A stretch of DNA of 59,289 nt from an uncultured Pirellula sp. (GCA_903930765.1 CAIYZV010000198.1:1-59289), one strand, 5' to 3'. Shown: positions 8,898-19,203, numbered from the stretch's first letter. Notes: a model not told the origin generated them from the sequence alone. Numbers and translations are program-made.

Positions 8898-9860
8898 CTA
8901 TTCTAAAAACAGGGGAGTCATTCGTCCAAAGGAATCGGGGGACCAAGCTTGGTCGGTGGGGACGCAGAATAGCGAGCCGGCGAAGGGAGAGGCACTGCGG
9001 CGGTCGCCCGGCATGAACTCGACTGCCGTGGTGATGACCAGGACTGCTTTCCCGTCCTTGCTAACCCACTGCGGGCAGGTAGCTTGCGGACTCCCTTCGG
9101 AAAGCCATTCTTCTTCCAGTCGCCCGTCGTCGATTGCGACTTGGATCGTTCGACCGACGGGAGCGGGGTTCGGATTGTAGAGGGAAATGATTAAGCTTTT
9201 TCCGTTTGGGGTCATGGTCATCCCATCGGGCACACCGGGATCGTCGGTCAAATCGACGACGATTCGGATTCGCTCCGCCGAGCCTGTTTCGACATCGACC
9301 TTGTAGAGGACGACTTGTCGGGTCGGCGAATCGATATCGTACAGGTCGATACCACCATCCGATCGGGGAACGACGCATTTTCCATTGCTGCAAATCTGGT
9401 CCGACCTCAACTGGATCAACCGACGGTCCGAGTGCCGCCAGAGATAGAGTCCGGCTTTCTTCGTTTTGAACTCGAGATCCTTGGTACCAAAAATCAGGTT
9501 TCCATCCCAGGTGATCCCATCATTGATGATCGTACCCGATGTGTGGCCGTCGACGTCATGCACGAATGGTTTCCACGATCGATCGGTCGGGCAATAGATT
9601 CCTACTTCACGTTCGCATCCGACCACGAAGTTTCCTCGGTCGGTTGGAAATGCAAAGCCTGGTCGGCCGGGAAGTTCGTGGGTTGTGTTTGTCTTCGTGT
9701 TCCAATCGTAGATGTTGATCGAACCGTGCTTGGCATTTGGTCCATGCTGGATCGCCACCCACGAAAACCGATTCGGGCCGCAAGGATAGGGGCCTTCGGG
9801 AAGGAACCTTAGAGCGTCCGAATCGGGTTGGAGCAATAGTTCGGCATTGTGAAGGCTCAC
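8898..9860 (-). CDS. SMP-30/gluconolactonase-like beta-propeller protein
   Basis: The 320-residue protein has the SMP-30/gluconolactonase propeller layout: [10 protein letters not shown] near 20-29, [32 protein letters not shown] near 110-129, [21 protein letters not shown] near 205-225. The paired acidic and Asn residues in NDG and PDGMT are those that bind the catalytic divalent metal. It lacks a signal peptide, so is probably cytoplasmic and acts on a sugar lactone. Its start overlaps the stop of the epimerase gene by four bases, implying a joint sugar-oxidation or isomerisation route. The exact lactone cannot be inferred. Confidence 0.85.
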   Translation of the reverse strand: MSLHNAELLLQPDSDALRFLPEGPYPCGPNRFSWVAIQHGPNAKHGSINIYDWNTKTNTTHELPGRPGFAFPTDRGNFVVGCEREVGIYCPTDRSWKPFVHDVDGHTSGTIINDGITWDGNLIFGTKDLEFKTKKAGLYLWRHSDRRLIQLRSDQICSNGKCVVPRSDGGIDLYDIDSPTRQVVLYKVDVETGSAERIRIVVDLTDDPGVPDGMTMTPNGKSLIISLYNPNPAPVGRTIQVAIDDGRLEEEWLSEGSPQATCPQWVSKDGKAVLVITTAVEFMPGDRRSASPFAGSLFCVPTDQAWSPDSFGRMTPLFLE

Positions 9861-10861
9861 GCTGATTCCTTATCGAATGCCGAATCGAACGCGCGATTGC
9901 TGGGTGCGAAATCGAGTCCTTTGACAAAGCTGGCAGCTTCGCGGGCACCGAACTCGCGATCCATTCCGCTGTCTTCCCATTCCACGCTCAGTGGGCCGGA
10001 GTAACCGATGTCGTTGAGAGCGCGGATGATTTCTTCAAAGTTCACGCTACCGCGGCCTGGGCTGCGGAAGTCCCAACCCCGACGAGGGTCGCCGAAATTG
10101 AGATGGCTGCACAAGATCCCGGATTTGCCATTGAGTTTGGTCGTGGCATCCTTGATGTGGACGTGATAGATACGATCGGGGAACTCGCGGATGAACTCGA
10201 CGGGGTCAACGCTTTGCCACAGTAGATGGCTCGGGTCGAAGTTAAAACCGAACTCGGGGCGATGATTGACCGCTTCAAGGGCCATCTTTGCCGAGTAGAT
10301 GTCAAATGCGATCTCGGTCGGGTGGACTTCGAGTGCGAATTTGACCCCGCATGCCTTGAACTCGTCGAGGATCGGGTTGAATCGATCCGCGAAGAGCTTG
10401 AACCCATCATCGATCATCGATTGCGGTACAGGTGGGAAGGAGTAGTTCAAGTGCCAGATGCTTGAGCCGGTGAATCCGTTGACAACCTTAACACCGAAAT
10501 TCTTCGCAGCGTGCGCAGTCTTTTTTAGCTCGTCGATAGCCCGCTGATTCACAGCGGCTGGGTTGCCATCGCCCCAGACGTAACCAGGAAGGATCGCCTT
10601 GTGACGAGAATCAATCGGATCGAGGACGGCTTGACCGACCAAGTGGGCGCTGATCGCATGGCATTGGAGTCCGAGTTTGTCCAATAACTCTCTCTTGGCC
10701 TTGCAGTAACCAGGATCCGAATGGGCCTTGTCCACTTCAAAGTGGTCACCCCAGCAAGCCAACTCGATGCCATCGTAGCCTGCATCTTTGGTGAACTGAG
10801 CCATCTTGGTCAGAGGCAAATCGGCCCATTGGCCGGTAAACAAGGTGACGGGTCTGGCCAT
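9857..10861 (-). CDS. Sugar phosphate isomerase/epimerase (AP endonuclease 2 fold)
   Basis: A 334-residue xylose-isomerase-like TIM barrel. Signatures: [21 protein letters not shown] near 24-44, [25 protein letters not shown] near 190-202, [13 protein letters not shown] near 220-232, IYHVHIKDA near 245-253 and a final [11 protein letters not shown] carrying the last metal-binding Glu. Such enzymes interconvert sugars or inositol derivatives. The ATG at 10861 is preferred over 10930 because it begins right before the first barrel strand and has ggag 12 bases upstream. It is the first gene of a two-gene operon with the SMP-30-like protein. Confidence 0.9.
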   Translation of the reverse strand: MARPVTLFTGQWADLPLTKMAQFTKDAGYDGIELACWGDHFEVDKAHSDPGYCKAKRELLDKLGLQCHAISAHLVGQAVLDPIDSRHKAILPGYVWGDGNPAAVNQRAIDELKKTAHAAKNFGVKVVNGFTGSSIWHLNYSFPPVPQSMIDDGFKLFADRFNPILDEFKACGVKFALEVHPTEIAFDIYSAKMALEAVNHRPEFGFNFDPSHLLWQSVDPVEFIREFPDRIYHVHIKDATTKLNGKSGILCSHLNFGDPRRGWDFRSPGRGSVNFEEIIRALNDIGYSGPLSVEWEDSGMDREFGAREAASFVKGLDFAPSNRAFDSAFDKESA

Positions 10862-11360
10862 GTGGAAAAACTCCAGAAAGTTTGAGTGGAAAGGAAAACG
10901 GCTACAAGACAGGATGCGTTCCATCGGCAACGACGGAAACCTACCGCGGCAGACCGTCTGATACCTCGCTAGGATAGCATTCTTCGCAGGTTCTTTGCAC
11001 TAGGCCAGACGGGCTTCGGCACCTACTTTTCGGCTCCTTTCCGTCGATTGCACCACGGCATGTCTGTTTACTTACTCGTTCTGAATCGCTCTAAAAACAG
11101 CTTGGACCGATTCGCCACGTGAATCCTCTTCATCGGCTACAATGCATCGTTTTCGAGCCGCGCTTTCGTTTGGTAGCCCATCGACGAACTACCCTGAATA
11201 AGGGTTGTATCCTCCCCCGGGTTTTCCCAAGGCCTTTGTGGGGCCTTTGTGGGGCTTGAGGTTCCAGCAATTTTTCACTTCCGTCATGCCAGGAATTTCC
11301 GTCGTGCCAGAAATAATCAGTAAGCCTCGAGGCCGATCCCGCTCTTGCGGTCGCAGTTGC
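10862..11360. other. Divergent intergenic region with two short duplications
   Basis: About 500 bases between the leftward epimerase and the rightward cytochrome/WD40 gene, expected to contain promoters for both. TACAAT at 11138-11143 could be a rightward -10 but has no good -35 partner. Tandem duplications occur at 11231-11254 and 11279-11314. No RNA gene seen. Part of it (from 11205) could be translated from a TTG in frame with the next gene, which I consider unlikely. Confidence 0.45.
11231..11254. repeat. 11-base tandem duplication
   Basis: ggcctttgtgg occurs at 11231-11241 and again at 11242-11252, followed by gg. It lies upstream of the preferred start of the cytochrome/WD40 gene. A second imperfect pair (ttccgtcatgccaggaa / tttccgtcgtgccagaaa) follows at about 11280-11314. 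Confidence 0.9.
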
Positions 11361-14300
11361 ATGCGTCGAGCCTCGATGGTTTTCGAGAGGGAGTTTGTTA
11401 TCGAGAGGGAGCTTGTTTTGTTGGTTGTTCTTTCCTTCGCCTTGAGCATGTTGACCTCGAGCATAAGTTTTGCCGACGATCCGAAGCCGGCGTATGTACC
11501 GGAAAAGGCGGTTGAATACGGTGCTATAAAACCGTTATTGGTGAAATACTGTGTGGGGTGCCACAATGAAACAGAGCACGAGTCAGGATTGCGATTGCAT
11601 ACATTGTCCGCGATTCGACGCGGTGGAGATGCTGGTGCAGCGTTGGTTATTGGCAAGCCTGATGAGTCGTTGATCTGGAGACGCATTTCGGGATTGGACG
11701 AGCCGAAGATGCCTCCTGAGGAATCGGCGCAGCCATCAGCGACGGAAATCGAATGGATCCGCCAATGGATTGAGATGGGTGGGTTGGGCGAGGATGTAGA
11801 GGTACCGCTGAAGGATCGACTGCGCACCAACAAGCCTCAACATGGGTATCGGGGGCCATTACCGATCACAGCCATGTCGTTGGTTGGGGAATCCCGACCG
11901 AATTCAAGTCAATCGGTAACTCCGGGTAACAACCTGCAACGCAAGGGATCCTATGAAACCCATGGATCGCCGTTGATCTTGCTCGGGCACCATGGGTACG
12001 TTGAATCCCTTCAAGGTCAATGGCGATCTCGATTGGGTTTAGAGATCGTAGGGAAAGTGACTCAGATTCGTCCATCTGCGGATGGACGCTTCGTGGTGGT
12101 ATCGAGTGGAATTCCTGGAGTTGGTGGTAGCGTACAGGTCATTGAAGCGAGCAGTCTGCGAGGGACACAAGACGCACCCCGCCTGATCCGATCATTGGAG
12201 GGACACTCAGACATCATCTACAGCGCCGTCCTGAGTCCCGACGGCATGATCCTTGCAACGGGGGGGTATGACCGTGTGATTCGACTTTGGGATATGGCGA
12301 ATGGGGCATTGATCCGAGCGTTGGAAGGTCACAATGGTGCTGTATATGATCTCGATTTTGATGGTAGTGGTCGCGTTCTTGCGAGTGCGAGTGCGGATGA
12401 GACGATCAAGATCTGGAATGTTGCGACAGGAGAGAGGCTTGATACGTTGGGCCAAGGTGAAGCCGAGCAGTACACAGTGCGATTTTCCCCGGACGCTGAC
12501 ATAGCCCGCGTTGGTGACACGGTGATTGCCTCTGGCGCAGATCGGCGTGTACGAGTCTGGCGATTGTTATCCAAGGAGAAACCGACGGTGAGTCCGATGC
12601 TGCATTCGGTTTTCGCCCATGAATCCCCAGTGAATCAACTGGTCTTCTCGTCGGATCATCGATGGGCATTGACCTCTGGCGAGGATCTCTTGGTCAAGCT
12701 TTGGCGGACGAGCGATTGGCGGCCTGTGGCGTCCTTGGGCAAGTTACCGGACATTGCCAGCGGCTTGGTTTGGCTCGAGAGTGAAGATGGCGAAGGACGA
12801 GGCCGAGTACTCGTATCGACGTTACAAGGAGACATCGTTCGATTGGAGCTTCCTCAGGCTACGGAGTTGGCTCGCTGGGCGGAGCTTTCTCCAAGGCTTC
12901 CTTCAAGCGACATAGACGTAGATCAACGTATTGTTGCCACTGAAGTCGAGTCGGCGGTTGTGACGAATGTGCCTGAGGTGGCTGAATTGGAAGGTGAGCA
13001 TCGCGCACCGAGCGATGCGCAATTGTTGCCGGTGCCAGTGCGTGTGCGAGGCAAGCTGACCACTCAGGACGCCGCGGGACGGTTTGCAGGGGACTGGTAT
13101 GCCTTTGACGCGAAGCAAGGTGAGGAGTGGGTGCTCTCGGTCGATGCGGCTCGAAGTGGCTCGCCACTTGATAGTGTTCTCGATATCGCCGACGCGAACG
13201 GAAAACCTTTGCTCCGCACGAGGCTCCAGGCGGTGCGAGAATCCTATTTCACATTTCGGGGCAAGGACTCGACAACCATCGATGATTTTCGATTGCATCG
13301 ATGGGAGGATATGGAACTGAATCAGTGGTTGTATGCCGGCGGAGAGGTCGTGAAGTTGTGGCTTTATCCGAGGGGCCCCGATTCAGGATTTAAGGTTTAC
13401 CCGGGTTTCGGGCAACGGTTCACTTTTTTTGGAACGTCGGCGAGTACGCACGCCCTCAACGAACCAGCATGGATCGTTGAGGAGATTCCTCCGGGCGAGA
13501 CACCATCGCCCAATGGACTGCCGGTCTTTCCCGTTTACTACTCGAACGATGATGACCCGGATCGCCATGCAGGAAAGGATTCGGTGATTCGATTTTTGCC
13601 CCCTGAGGATGGTCGGTATTTGATCCGTTTGCGGGATTCCAGGGGATCTGCAGGAGAAAGTTATTCGTACACGCTGAGCGTTCAAGCACCGCAGCCGCGC
13701 TTTCAATTGCGAATCGATCAAGCTGAAATCGCATTGCGACCGGAGGTGGGAACCGAGTTCCATGTTTCCGTCTCTCGGTTCGAGGGGTTGGACGATGCGA
13801 TCGAATTAGAGTTTGACGAGTTGCCTCGAGGGATTCGGGTTGCACAGCCATTGACCGTCGAACCCAATCAACTTCGAGCTATCGGTCAATTGTCATACGA
13901 TTTGTCCGCCTTGGCAGAGCTACTCAAAGAGTTCGAAGTGACGTTGAGAGCCAAATCGACGCATCGAGGTGGACGCGCCGTCGCCGACCAAGTTGCCAAG
14001 CTCAAGGTGAAGATCAGCGACAAGCCCGCAATGAAATTGAAACTTGTCGCGAAGGACAGCTCTGACGATTCGCACCCGTTGACCGAGCTACGAATACGAC
14101 CTGGGCAGACCATTTCCGCAAAGCTAATCATCGAACGAGGTGATTTGCAAGGGGACATTTCCTTTGGGGGAGACGACAGCGGACGTAACTTGCCACATGG
14201 GTGCTATGTCGACAACATCGGTCTGAGCGGTCTATTGATCCCGGCAGGCCAATCGACGCGCGAGGTGTTCATCACTGCGGCGCCCATCACCGCGAAGCAG

Positions 14301-14375
14301 GAGCGAGTGTTTCATCTCCGCTGCCAAGTCGACGGGAACCCTACGACGATGCCGGTCACGTTGATTGTTGAGTGA
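11361..14375 (+). CDS. Secreted planctomycete cytochrome c / WD40 / PPC-like protein
   Basis: About 1004 residues. A hydrophobic export signal (LVLLVVLSFALSML) ends at SFADDP. Next is a planctomycete cytochrome C domain with heme motif CVGCH and the distal Met in PKMPPEE. WD40 repeats follow (GHSDIIYSAVLSPDG, YDRVIRLWD, GHNGAVYDLDFDGSG, ADETIKIWN, ADRRVRVWR, EDLLVKLWR). The last half has beta-rich domains of the bacterial pre-peptidase type. The protein is probably periplasmic and redox active. The start is uncertain: ATG at 11361 or 11376 places the signal correctly, whereas a TTG frame opens at 11205. An 18-base duplication lies in the signal region. Confidence 0.85.
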   Translation: MRRASMVFEREFVIERELVLLVVLSFALSMLTSSISFADDPKPAYVPEKAVEYGAIKPLLVKYCVGCHNETEHESGLRLHTLSAIRRGGDAGAALVIGKPDESLIWRRISGLDEPKMPPEESAQPSATEIEWIRQWIEMGGLGEDVEVPLKDRLRTNKPQHGYRGPLPITAMSLVGESRPNSSQSVTPGNNLQRKGSYETHGSPLILLGHHGYVESLQGQWRSRLGLEIVGKVTQIRPSADGRFVVVSSGIPGVGGSVQVIEASSLRGTQDAPRLIRSLEGHSDIIYSAVLSPDGMILATGGYDRVIRLWDMANGALIRALEGHNGAVYDLDFDGSGRVLASASADETIKIWNVATGERLDTLGQGEAEQYTVRFSPDADIARVGDTVIASGADRRVRVWRLLSKEKPTVSPMLHSVFAHESPVNQLVFSSDHRWALTSGEDLLVKLWRTSDWRPVASLGKLPDIASGLVWLESEDGEGRGRVLVSTLQGDIVRLELPQATELARWAELSPRLPSSDIDVDQRIVATEVESAVVTNVPEVAELEGEHRAPSDAQLLPVPVRVRGKLTTQDAAGRFAGDWYAFDAKQGEEWVLSVDAARSGSPLDSVLDIADANGKPLLRTRLQAVRESYFTFRGKDSTTIDDFRLHRWEDMELNQWLYAGGEVVKLWLYPRGPDSGFKVYPGFGQRFTFFGTSASTHALNEPAWIVEEIPPGETPSPNGLPVFPVYYSNDDDPDRHAGKDSVIRFLPPEDGRYLIRLRDSRGSAGESYSYTLSVQAPQPRFQLRIDQAEIALRPEVGTEFHVSVSRFEGLDDAIELEFDELPRGIRVAQPLTVEPNQLRAIGQLSYDLSALAELLKEFEVTLRAKSTHRGGRAVADQVAKLKVKISDKPAMKLKLVAKDSSDDSHPLTELRIRPGQTISAKLIIERGDLQGDISFGGDDSGRNLPHGCYVDNIGLSGLLIPAGQSTREVFITAAPITAKQERVFHLRCQVDGNPTTMPVTLIVE
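11383..11418. repeat. 18-base in-frame tandem duplication
   Basis: tcgagagggagtttgtta (11383-11400) is followed by tcgagagggagcttgttt (11401-11418). It adds six residues (FEREFV/IERELV) to the n-region of the signal sequence of the cytochrome/WD40 protein. Confidence 0.9.
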
Positions 14376-14414
14376 GTTCAAGATGGTTAGTTGGTTTCTC
14401 GAGGAGGATTCGAA

Positions 14415-14714
14415 ATGCATTTCTTGCTGTTTTATGAAGTCGCCGAGGATTACCTAGAGCGTCGCGTGCAGTTTCGAGCGGAGCACCTGTCGCTCGCGTG
14501 GGAGTTTGTCGATCGCGGCAAACTTCTCCTCGGAGGTGCGCTTGCAGAACCCGTCGATCAAGCGGTGCTACTGTTCTTGGCCGATAGTCCATCGGAGGTT
14601 GAGGAGTTTGTCCGCCGTGACCCTTATGTCGCCAATGGGTTGGTTAAGAATTGGCGGGTGCGCGAGTGGAAAACCGTTACTGGCGCTCAGGCTGCAAATC
14701 CACTTCGACCTTAG
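14415..14714 (+). CDS. YciI-like protein
   Basis: A 99-residue alpha/beta protein of the YciI/DGPF family: MHFLLFYEVAEDYLERR at the start, RAEHLSLAWEFVDRGKLLLGGAL with the conserved His, and EVEEFVRRDPYVANGLVKNWRVREW at the end, with the conserved Asp-Pro-Tyr. The fold is ferredoxin-like and members are small enzymes or binding proteins of mostly unknown substrate. The start at 14415 has a strong gaggagg (14401-14407) eight bases upstream, better than the in-frame ATG at 14391. It follows the cytochrome/WD40 gene by 39 bases and may be cotranscribed. Confidence 0.85.
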   Translation: MHFLLFYEVAEDYLERRVQFRAEHLSLAWEFVDRGKLLLGGALAEPVDQAVLLFLADSPSEVEEFVRRDPYVANGLVKNWRVREWKTVTGAQAANPLRP

Positions 14715-14794
14715 AAATAAAGTCACCAGAAATTGTACTGCTGGCGTGTAGCCTACCTAGACGTAGCCAACTCTGAAACTGGGCCGGTCAGGAA

Positions 14795-16390
14795 TCAGGC
14801 GGGTGCGCTGCGAGTCGAAGGGACTGGAATCGAGTTTGGGTTGCTCTGAGGTAACTGGAAATTGGATTCTATCCCTGAAGGGGTACCCGATGGTTCCTCG
14901 ACCCGCTTGGGTGTTTTCTCAAGGGCGAAATCATCGACCATGTTTTCGATGTCGACTTGCATGGTTTCAAGTAGTTCCGTCAATTGAGCCATGACGACCA
15001 ACGTTTCGCCATCGCGATGCCGGCCGATAAATTCCAGCCGACCATAGACTTTGCCGGAATGGATCAAAGGGAGTTTCACGCTCCAACGCTCGGAGTATTC
15101 GGGCATTTTGCTCCGATGCCAATCCGCGTGGAATCCTTCATGGAGCCATGGCATATTCAGATCGAGGCTCACGCGAGCTAGATTGTGTTTCTCGCAAAAT
15201 TCAACCAACGTGTGCCAAACCGTTTCCCAGTTGCGGTTCCCTTGGAGTTTGACGACTTGTTGCATCGCCGATTGGTCCGCGGTGCCTTGATGGATTATCA
15301 AACTCGACAGGAATGTCCAGATCTTTTTACCGAGCAGTTCCAATTCGGCAAAACCGAAGAGTCGTGAAACGACCAGCGTCCCGATCGCGAAAATTGTCGT
15401 CGCCAGCGAGATTAAGTCCGACCGAAGAAGGACTCCTGCGACGGCACCGCCTGCGGTGATCATCGATAACAACGTAATGACGCCTACCAGAGCCCGATTG
15501 CGGATCCCGTGTCGCATCAGGTTATGGTGCAAATGCCCACGGTCGACGGTGAACACACTTCGACCAGTCAGTTTGCGGCGAAGGATAGCCATCGACGAAT
15601 CGAATAGGGGAATCGACATCAGAACCAACGGGGTCGTCAACGACATCGATGAAGTATTCGTGAACCAGGATCGCATGGTTAGCACGCCGAGGATCAACCC
15701 GACAAGCATGCTGCCCGAGTCACCCAAAAACACTTTTGCAGGTGGCAAGTTGAAGAACAAAAATCCGAGCAACGCACCCGCCATCGCACCAGCGATGATC
15801 GCTTCGACGGTGTTCCCCGTGTAGGCGCTGATGGCTGAAACTGCGGCGAACGCGATCCATCCGACCGATGAGCAGAGGCCATCAGCACCGTCGATTAAGT
15901 TGATGGAGTTGATGCAGAGCAGGAGCCAAACCAACGTCGCTGGCCACGCGATTAAACCCAACTCGATCGAGTAGCCGAAGATTTGAACACTGGTTATCGA
16001 AAATCCAAACGCGATAATAGAAAGGCAAATCAGGATCTGTCCTGCAAGTTTTTGCCGTCCTCGAAGTCCAAAACGGTCGTCGAGCAAACCTAAACCGACG
16101 ATCGCAATCGAACCAATGCCAAGCGAGATGGCTTGGTAGGAATCCTTGTACAAGTGATTGGTTAGTTCAGGGAAGACGACCAACGCTAAGATGACGCTGA
16201 TCAGCATGCTGAAGAGAACCGACAATCCGCCGCACAAGGCTATCGGTTCTTTGTGGAGTTTTCGATGGTTGTCTGGATAGTCCACCAAGCCGAAGCGGAT
16301 AGCTACCCACCGCGCAAAGGGCGTGGTTAGCAATGAAATGCCTAGGCCGACGGCGAGAGCTACTAGGGGGAATGTCAAGGTGTTCAACAT
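14795..16390 (-). CDS. WecA/TagO-like undecaprenyl-phosphate sugar-1-phosphate transferase
   Basis: A polytopic membrane enzyme of 531 residues that moves a sugar-1-phosphate (commonly GlcNAc-1-P) from a UDP-sugar to undecaprenyl phosphate, starting exopolysaccharide or surface glycan synthesis. Core motifs: HKEPIALCGGLSVL near 46-60, GLLDDRFGLRGRQK near 101-114 (the DD pair), NSINLIDGADGL at 161-172, FLGDSGSMLVG and the final DRGHLHHNLMRHG. About ten membrane helices fill residues 1-350. The last roughly 175 residues are soluble, with an alpha/beta look and a helix near the end; I do not recognise this domain. ATG at 16390 is chosen over 16573 because it starts the first helix. Confidence 0.9.
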   Translation of the reverse strand: MLNTLTFPLVALAVGLGISLLTTPFARWVAIRFGLVDYPDNHRKLHKEPIALCGGLSVLFSMLISVILALVVFPELTNHLYKDSYQAISLGIGSIAIVGLGLLDDRFGLRGRQKLAGQILICLSIIAFGFSITSVQIFGYSIELGLIAWPATLVWLLLCINSINLIDGADGLCSSVGWIAFAAVSAISAYTGNTVEAIIAGAMAGALLGFLFFNLPPAKVFLGDSGSMLVGLILGVLTMRSWFTNTSSMSLTTPLVLMSIPLFDSSMAILRRKLTGRSVFTVDRGHLHHNLMRHGIRNRALVGVITLLSMITAGGAVAGVLLRSDLISLATTIFAIGTLVVSRLFGFAELELLGKKIWTFLSSLIIHQGTADQSAMQQVVKLQGNRNWETVWHTLVEFCEKHNLARVSLDLNMPWLHEGFHADWHRSKMPEYSERWSVKLPLIHSGKVYGRLEFIGRHRDGETLVVMAQLTELLETMQVDIENMVDDFALEKTPKRVEEPSGTPSGIESNFQLPQSNPNSIPVPSTRSAPA

Positions 16391-16764
16391 CTCGATGCTT
16401 GGGGCGTGGCCGAATCGGAACTTCTCTATCCAGGAACGTCTGGACCAGCCAACTCCCTCATGGTCTTCGCAATCCGATCCATTGTCTAGATCCGGAATTG
16501 CGAAGTCTTGAAGAAACTTTATGCGACCGTTAAAGGGTGAACCTACAATTGGAAAAGTCGTCAACGGAGCCACGTTCCTGGGTGGTACGATCCTCGCAAT
16601 CGGTACCCTCGACGCAGGTTGTGCCGATCCGCTAAATTACCTGTTCAACTTCGCAGCGAGTGGCCCTCATTTTCTTCCGCATTCCCCGGGATCTCTCCAT
16701 GGATTCAAACTGCACCCGCAGGCGTAAAACCGAGAAAAAATACTTAGGCAACCAAGGTTGTCGC
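16391..16764. other. Divergent intergenic region
   Basis: 374 bases between the leftward WecA-like gene and the rightward S9 peptidase. It should contain two promoters, but no convincing -35/-10 pair was found; the extended in-frame segments at both sides lack domain-like sequence. Nothing else recognised. Confidence 0.4.
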
Positions 16765-19203
16765 ATGCCGTGGAGGGGGGGAGGCAATGTGTTTCACGCA
16801 ATCGGTGCCGTAGGTCCACGGGTGTGCCGTGCCGTTTCACGTCGTCTGATAGCCGCCTGTTCCTGGGGTGTGGTTGTGGTTGTCTGGGCGGGCGTGAATC
16901 CAAGCATGGTGTATTCCCAAGCCCCATCGCGGCCCGCGGCGACGAAGCTTCGATTGCAGCCGCATTGGATCGATGACAACGCGTTTTGGTACTCGGTAGA
17001 GACTGAGCCGAAGCGGGTGGAGACTGAGCCGAAGCGGTTGGGATATGTGCTGGTCGATGCAGCGGCAAAGACCGTGTTTCGAGCCGATTCGATCGAGGCG
17101 ATCGAGGAAAAACTCGGGCGTTCGGTTCTCAATACTTCCGGACCAGCTCGAGTGGAACCGTCAGAAACGTTGCTCGACGAACGGATCGAGATCCTAATTC
17201 AGAACGATACCCAAGAATCCGTGCAATTGTATTGGATGGACTTCGAGGGCCGACCGCAGCCGTATGGAAACTTGGAACCGGGTGAATCGAAGTCTCAATC
17301 AACCTTTCGAGGGCATTCGTGGCTCGCGACCCAATCGGACCGAAAGCCACTCTGGACTGCGCGTGTTGCGACGGCGGGCGAAGTGCTATCGATTCGTTCG
17401 ATGGAGATTGGGTCGTCGCAGATCTTTGATCGACGTGGGCGTGGGCGTCGGCGCAATTCCTCTGCAGATGCTCTGCCAACCCATGTTGCATGGCAAGTGA
17501 AGCGGGAGGGAGGAAACCTCCGATTTGAGAAGGCGGACGGCGAAGTGGTTTTTGATTCGGCCAAGGTCGAAGCATGCGTTGGGAGCGAGGGCTGCTGTTA
17601 CGATCAAGGCATCGTGTGGTCACCCAATCAGCGGTATGCATTCACGTTGCAAATGCGACAAGGGGACCATCGCGAGGTTACGCTGGTCGAGTCGTCGCCG
17701 CGCGATCAATTGCAACCGCGATTGAAAAAGATTCGCTATGACAAGCCTGGTGACAATCTGGACCAACCGATTCCTCGTCTCTTCGACATGGAGACGAAGC
17801 GTTTCGTCCCGCTCGACGATTCCACGTTCCCAAACCCTTGGTCGATCGAAGAGGTGCGATGGGATGCGGACAGTTCCAGGGTAACATGTATCTACAATCA
17901 GCGAGGTCATCAGGTTATCCGTTGGATTTCAATTTCTCCTGAAACGGGAGAAACTCGCGTTCTGATCGATGAGTCGAGTCCGACCTACATCGATTACGCG
18001 GCGAAAGCGTACCGAGAATTTCTAGACGATTCCAAGGAAGTTCTCTGGGGCAGTGAGCGGAGCGGTTGGTACCACCTTTACCGTTTTAACGCCAAAACTG
18101 GAGAACTGCTAAATGCGATCACGCAAGGCGACTGGGTGGTTCGATCGATCGAAAATGTGGATCGCGAGAAACGGCAAATTTGGTTTTATGCGGGTGGGAT
18201 CGACCTTGACCAAGACCCCTACTATCGGCACTTGTGCCGTGTCGATTTCGACGGTGGGAATCTGGTGCGGATGACTCGAGGGGACGGTGACCATCAAGTT
18301 CAATACTCGCCGACACGAAAATGGTTGATCGATACGTATTCACGTGTTGATATGCCACCTGTGCATGAGCTGCGTTCTGCGGAGAGCGGGGAAATGGTGA
18401 TGGAGCTCGAGCGGTCCAGCAGCGAAGGGCTTTGGGTTGGTACCGATCGGCCTGAGCGGTTTGTTGCCAAGGGGCGGGATGGACATACTGATATTTATGG
18501 AATCATCGTACGGCCGGCCAAAATGGAGCCCGGCAAAAAGTATCCGGTGATCGAGGATATCTACGCGGGCCCACAAGACTCCTTTGTTCCCAAAGCGTAC
18601 TCCGGGCTCACGGAATACCATGCGTTGGCCGAAAAAGGCTTCATCGTGGTGAAGATCGATGGGATGGGGACATCGAATCGCAGCAAAGCCTTTCATGATG
18701 TCAGTTACCGCAAGTTGGCCGATGGGGGTTTTCCAGATCGCAAGCTCTGGATGCAGAGCGCGGCGGCCAAATATCCCGAGATCGATATCGATCACGTTGG
18801 GATCTATGGCGGATCCGCGGGTGGTCAAAATGCCTTAGCGGCACTTCTATTCCACGGAGACTTTTACGATGCGGCAGTTGCGGATTGCGGTTGCCACGAC
18901 AATCGAATGGATAAGGTTTGGTGGAATGAACTGTACATGGGATGGCCGATCGGGCCCCACTACGAAGAAAATTCCAACGTGGTAAACGCACACCGTTTGC
19001 AAGGTAAATTGATGTTGGTGGTCGGGGAGCTCGATACCAACGTCGATCCTGCGTCGACCATGCAAGTCGTCGATGCACTGATTCGTGCGGACAAGGAATT
19101 CGACTTGATCTATGTTCCGGGTGGTGGGCACGGGATCGGATCGTCTGCCTACTGCAAACGTCGCCGCGATGCTTTTTTCATCGAGCATCTTCAGGCGAGA
19201 TAG
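16765..19203 (+). CDS. Secreted S9 family peptidase (dipeptidyl peptidase IV-like)
   Basis: About 812 residues. A signal segment (LIAACSWGVVVVVWAGVNPSMVYSQ) is followed by an N-terminal beta-propeller of the DPP-IV type and a C-terminal alpha/beta hydrolase. The catalytic triad is visible: Ser684 in GGSAGG, Asp757 in GELDTNVDP and His789 in GGGHGIG. DPP-IV relatives clip dipeptides, often after Pro or Ala, in the periplasm. The start at 16765 is preferred to 16660 as it puts the signal sequence nearer the N-terminus. Just after the signal is a perfect in-frame 7-residue duplication (VETEPKR twice). The stop codon TAG is itself the first three bases of a 14-base tandem array. Confidence 0.93.
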   Translation: MPWRGGGNVFHAIGAVGPRVCRAVSRRLIAACSWGVVVVVWAGVNPSMVYSQAPSRPAATKLRLQPHWIDDNAFWYSVETEPKRVETEPKRLGYVLVDAAAKTVFRADSIEAIEEKLGRSVLNTSGPARVEPSETLLDERIEILIQNDTQESVQLYWMDFEGRPQPYGNLEPGESKSQSTFRGHSWLATQSDRKPLWTARVATAGEVLSIRSMEIGSSQIFDRRGRGRRRNSSADALPTHVAWQVKREGGNLRFEKADGEVVFDSAKVEACVGSEGCCYDQGIVWSPNQRYAFTLQMRQGDHREVTLVESSPRDQLQPRLKKIRYDKPGDNLDQPIPRLFDMETKRFVPLDDSTFPNPWSIEEVRWDADSSRVTCIYNQRGHQVIRWISISPETGETRVLIDESSPTYIDYAAKAYREFLDDSKEVLWGSERSGWYHLYRFNAKTGELLNAITQGDWVVRSIENVDREKRQIWFYAGGIDLDQDPYYRHLCRVDFDGGNLVRMTRGDGDHQVQYSPTRKWLIDTYSRVDMPPVHELRSAESGEMVMELERSSSEGLWVGTDRPERFVAKGRDGHTDIYGIIVRPAKMEPGKKYPVIEDIYAGPQDSFVPKAYSGLTEYHALAEKGFIVVKIDGMGTSNRSKAFHDVSYRKLADGGFPDRKLWMQSAAAKYPEIDIDHVGIYGGSAGGQNALAALLFHGDFYDAAVADCGCHDNRMDKVWWNELYMGWPIGPHYEENSNVVNAHRLQGKLMLVVGELDTNVDPASTMQVVDALIRADKEFDLIYVPGGGHGIGSSAYCKRRRDAFFIEHLQAR
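16996..17037. repeat. 21-base in-frame tandem duplication
   Basis: Two 21-base copies, 16996-17016 and 17017-17037, differing at one base; they encode VETEPKR twice, between the signal peptide and the propeller of the S9 peptidase. Confidence 0.95.
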
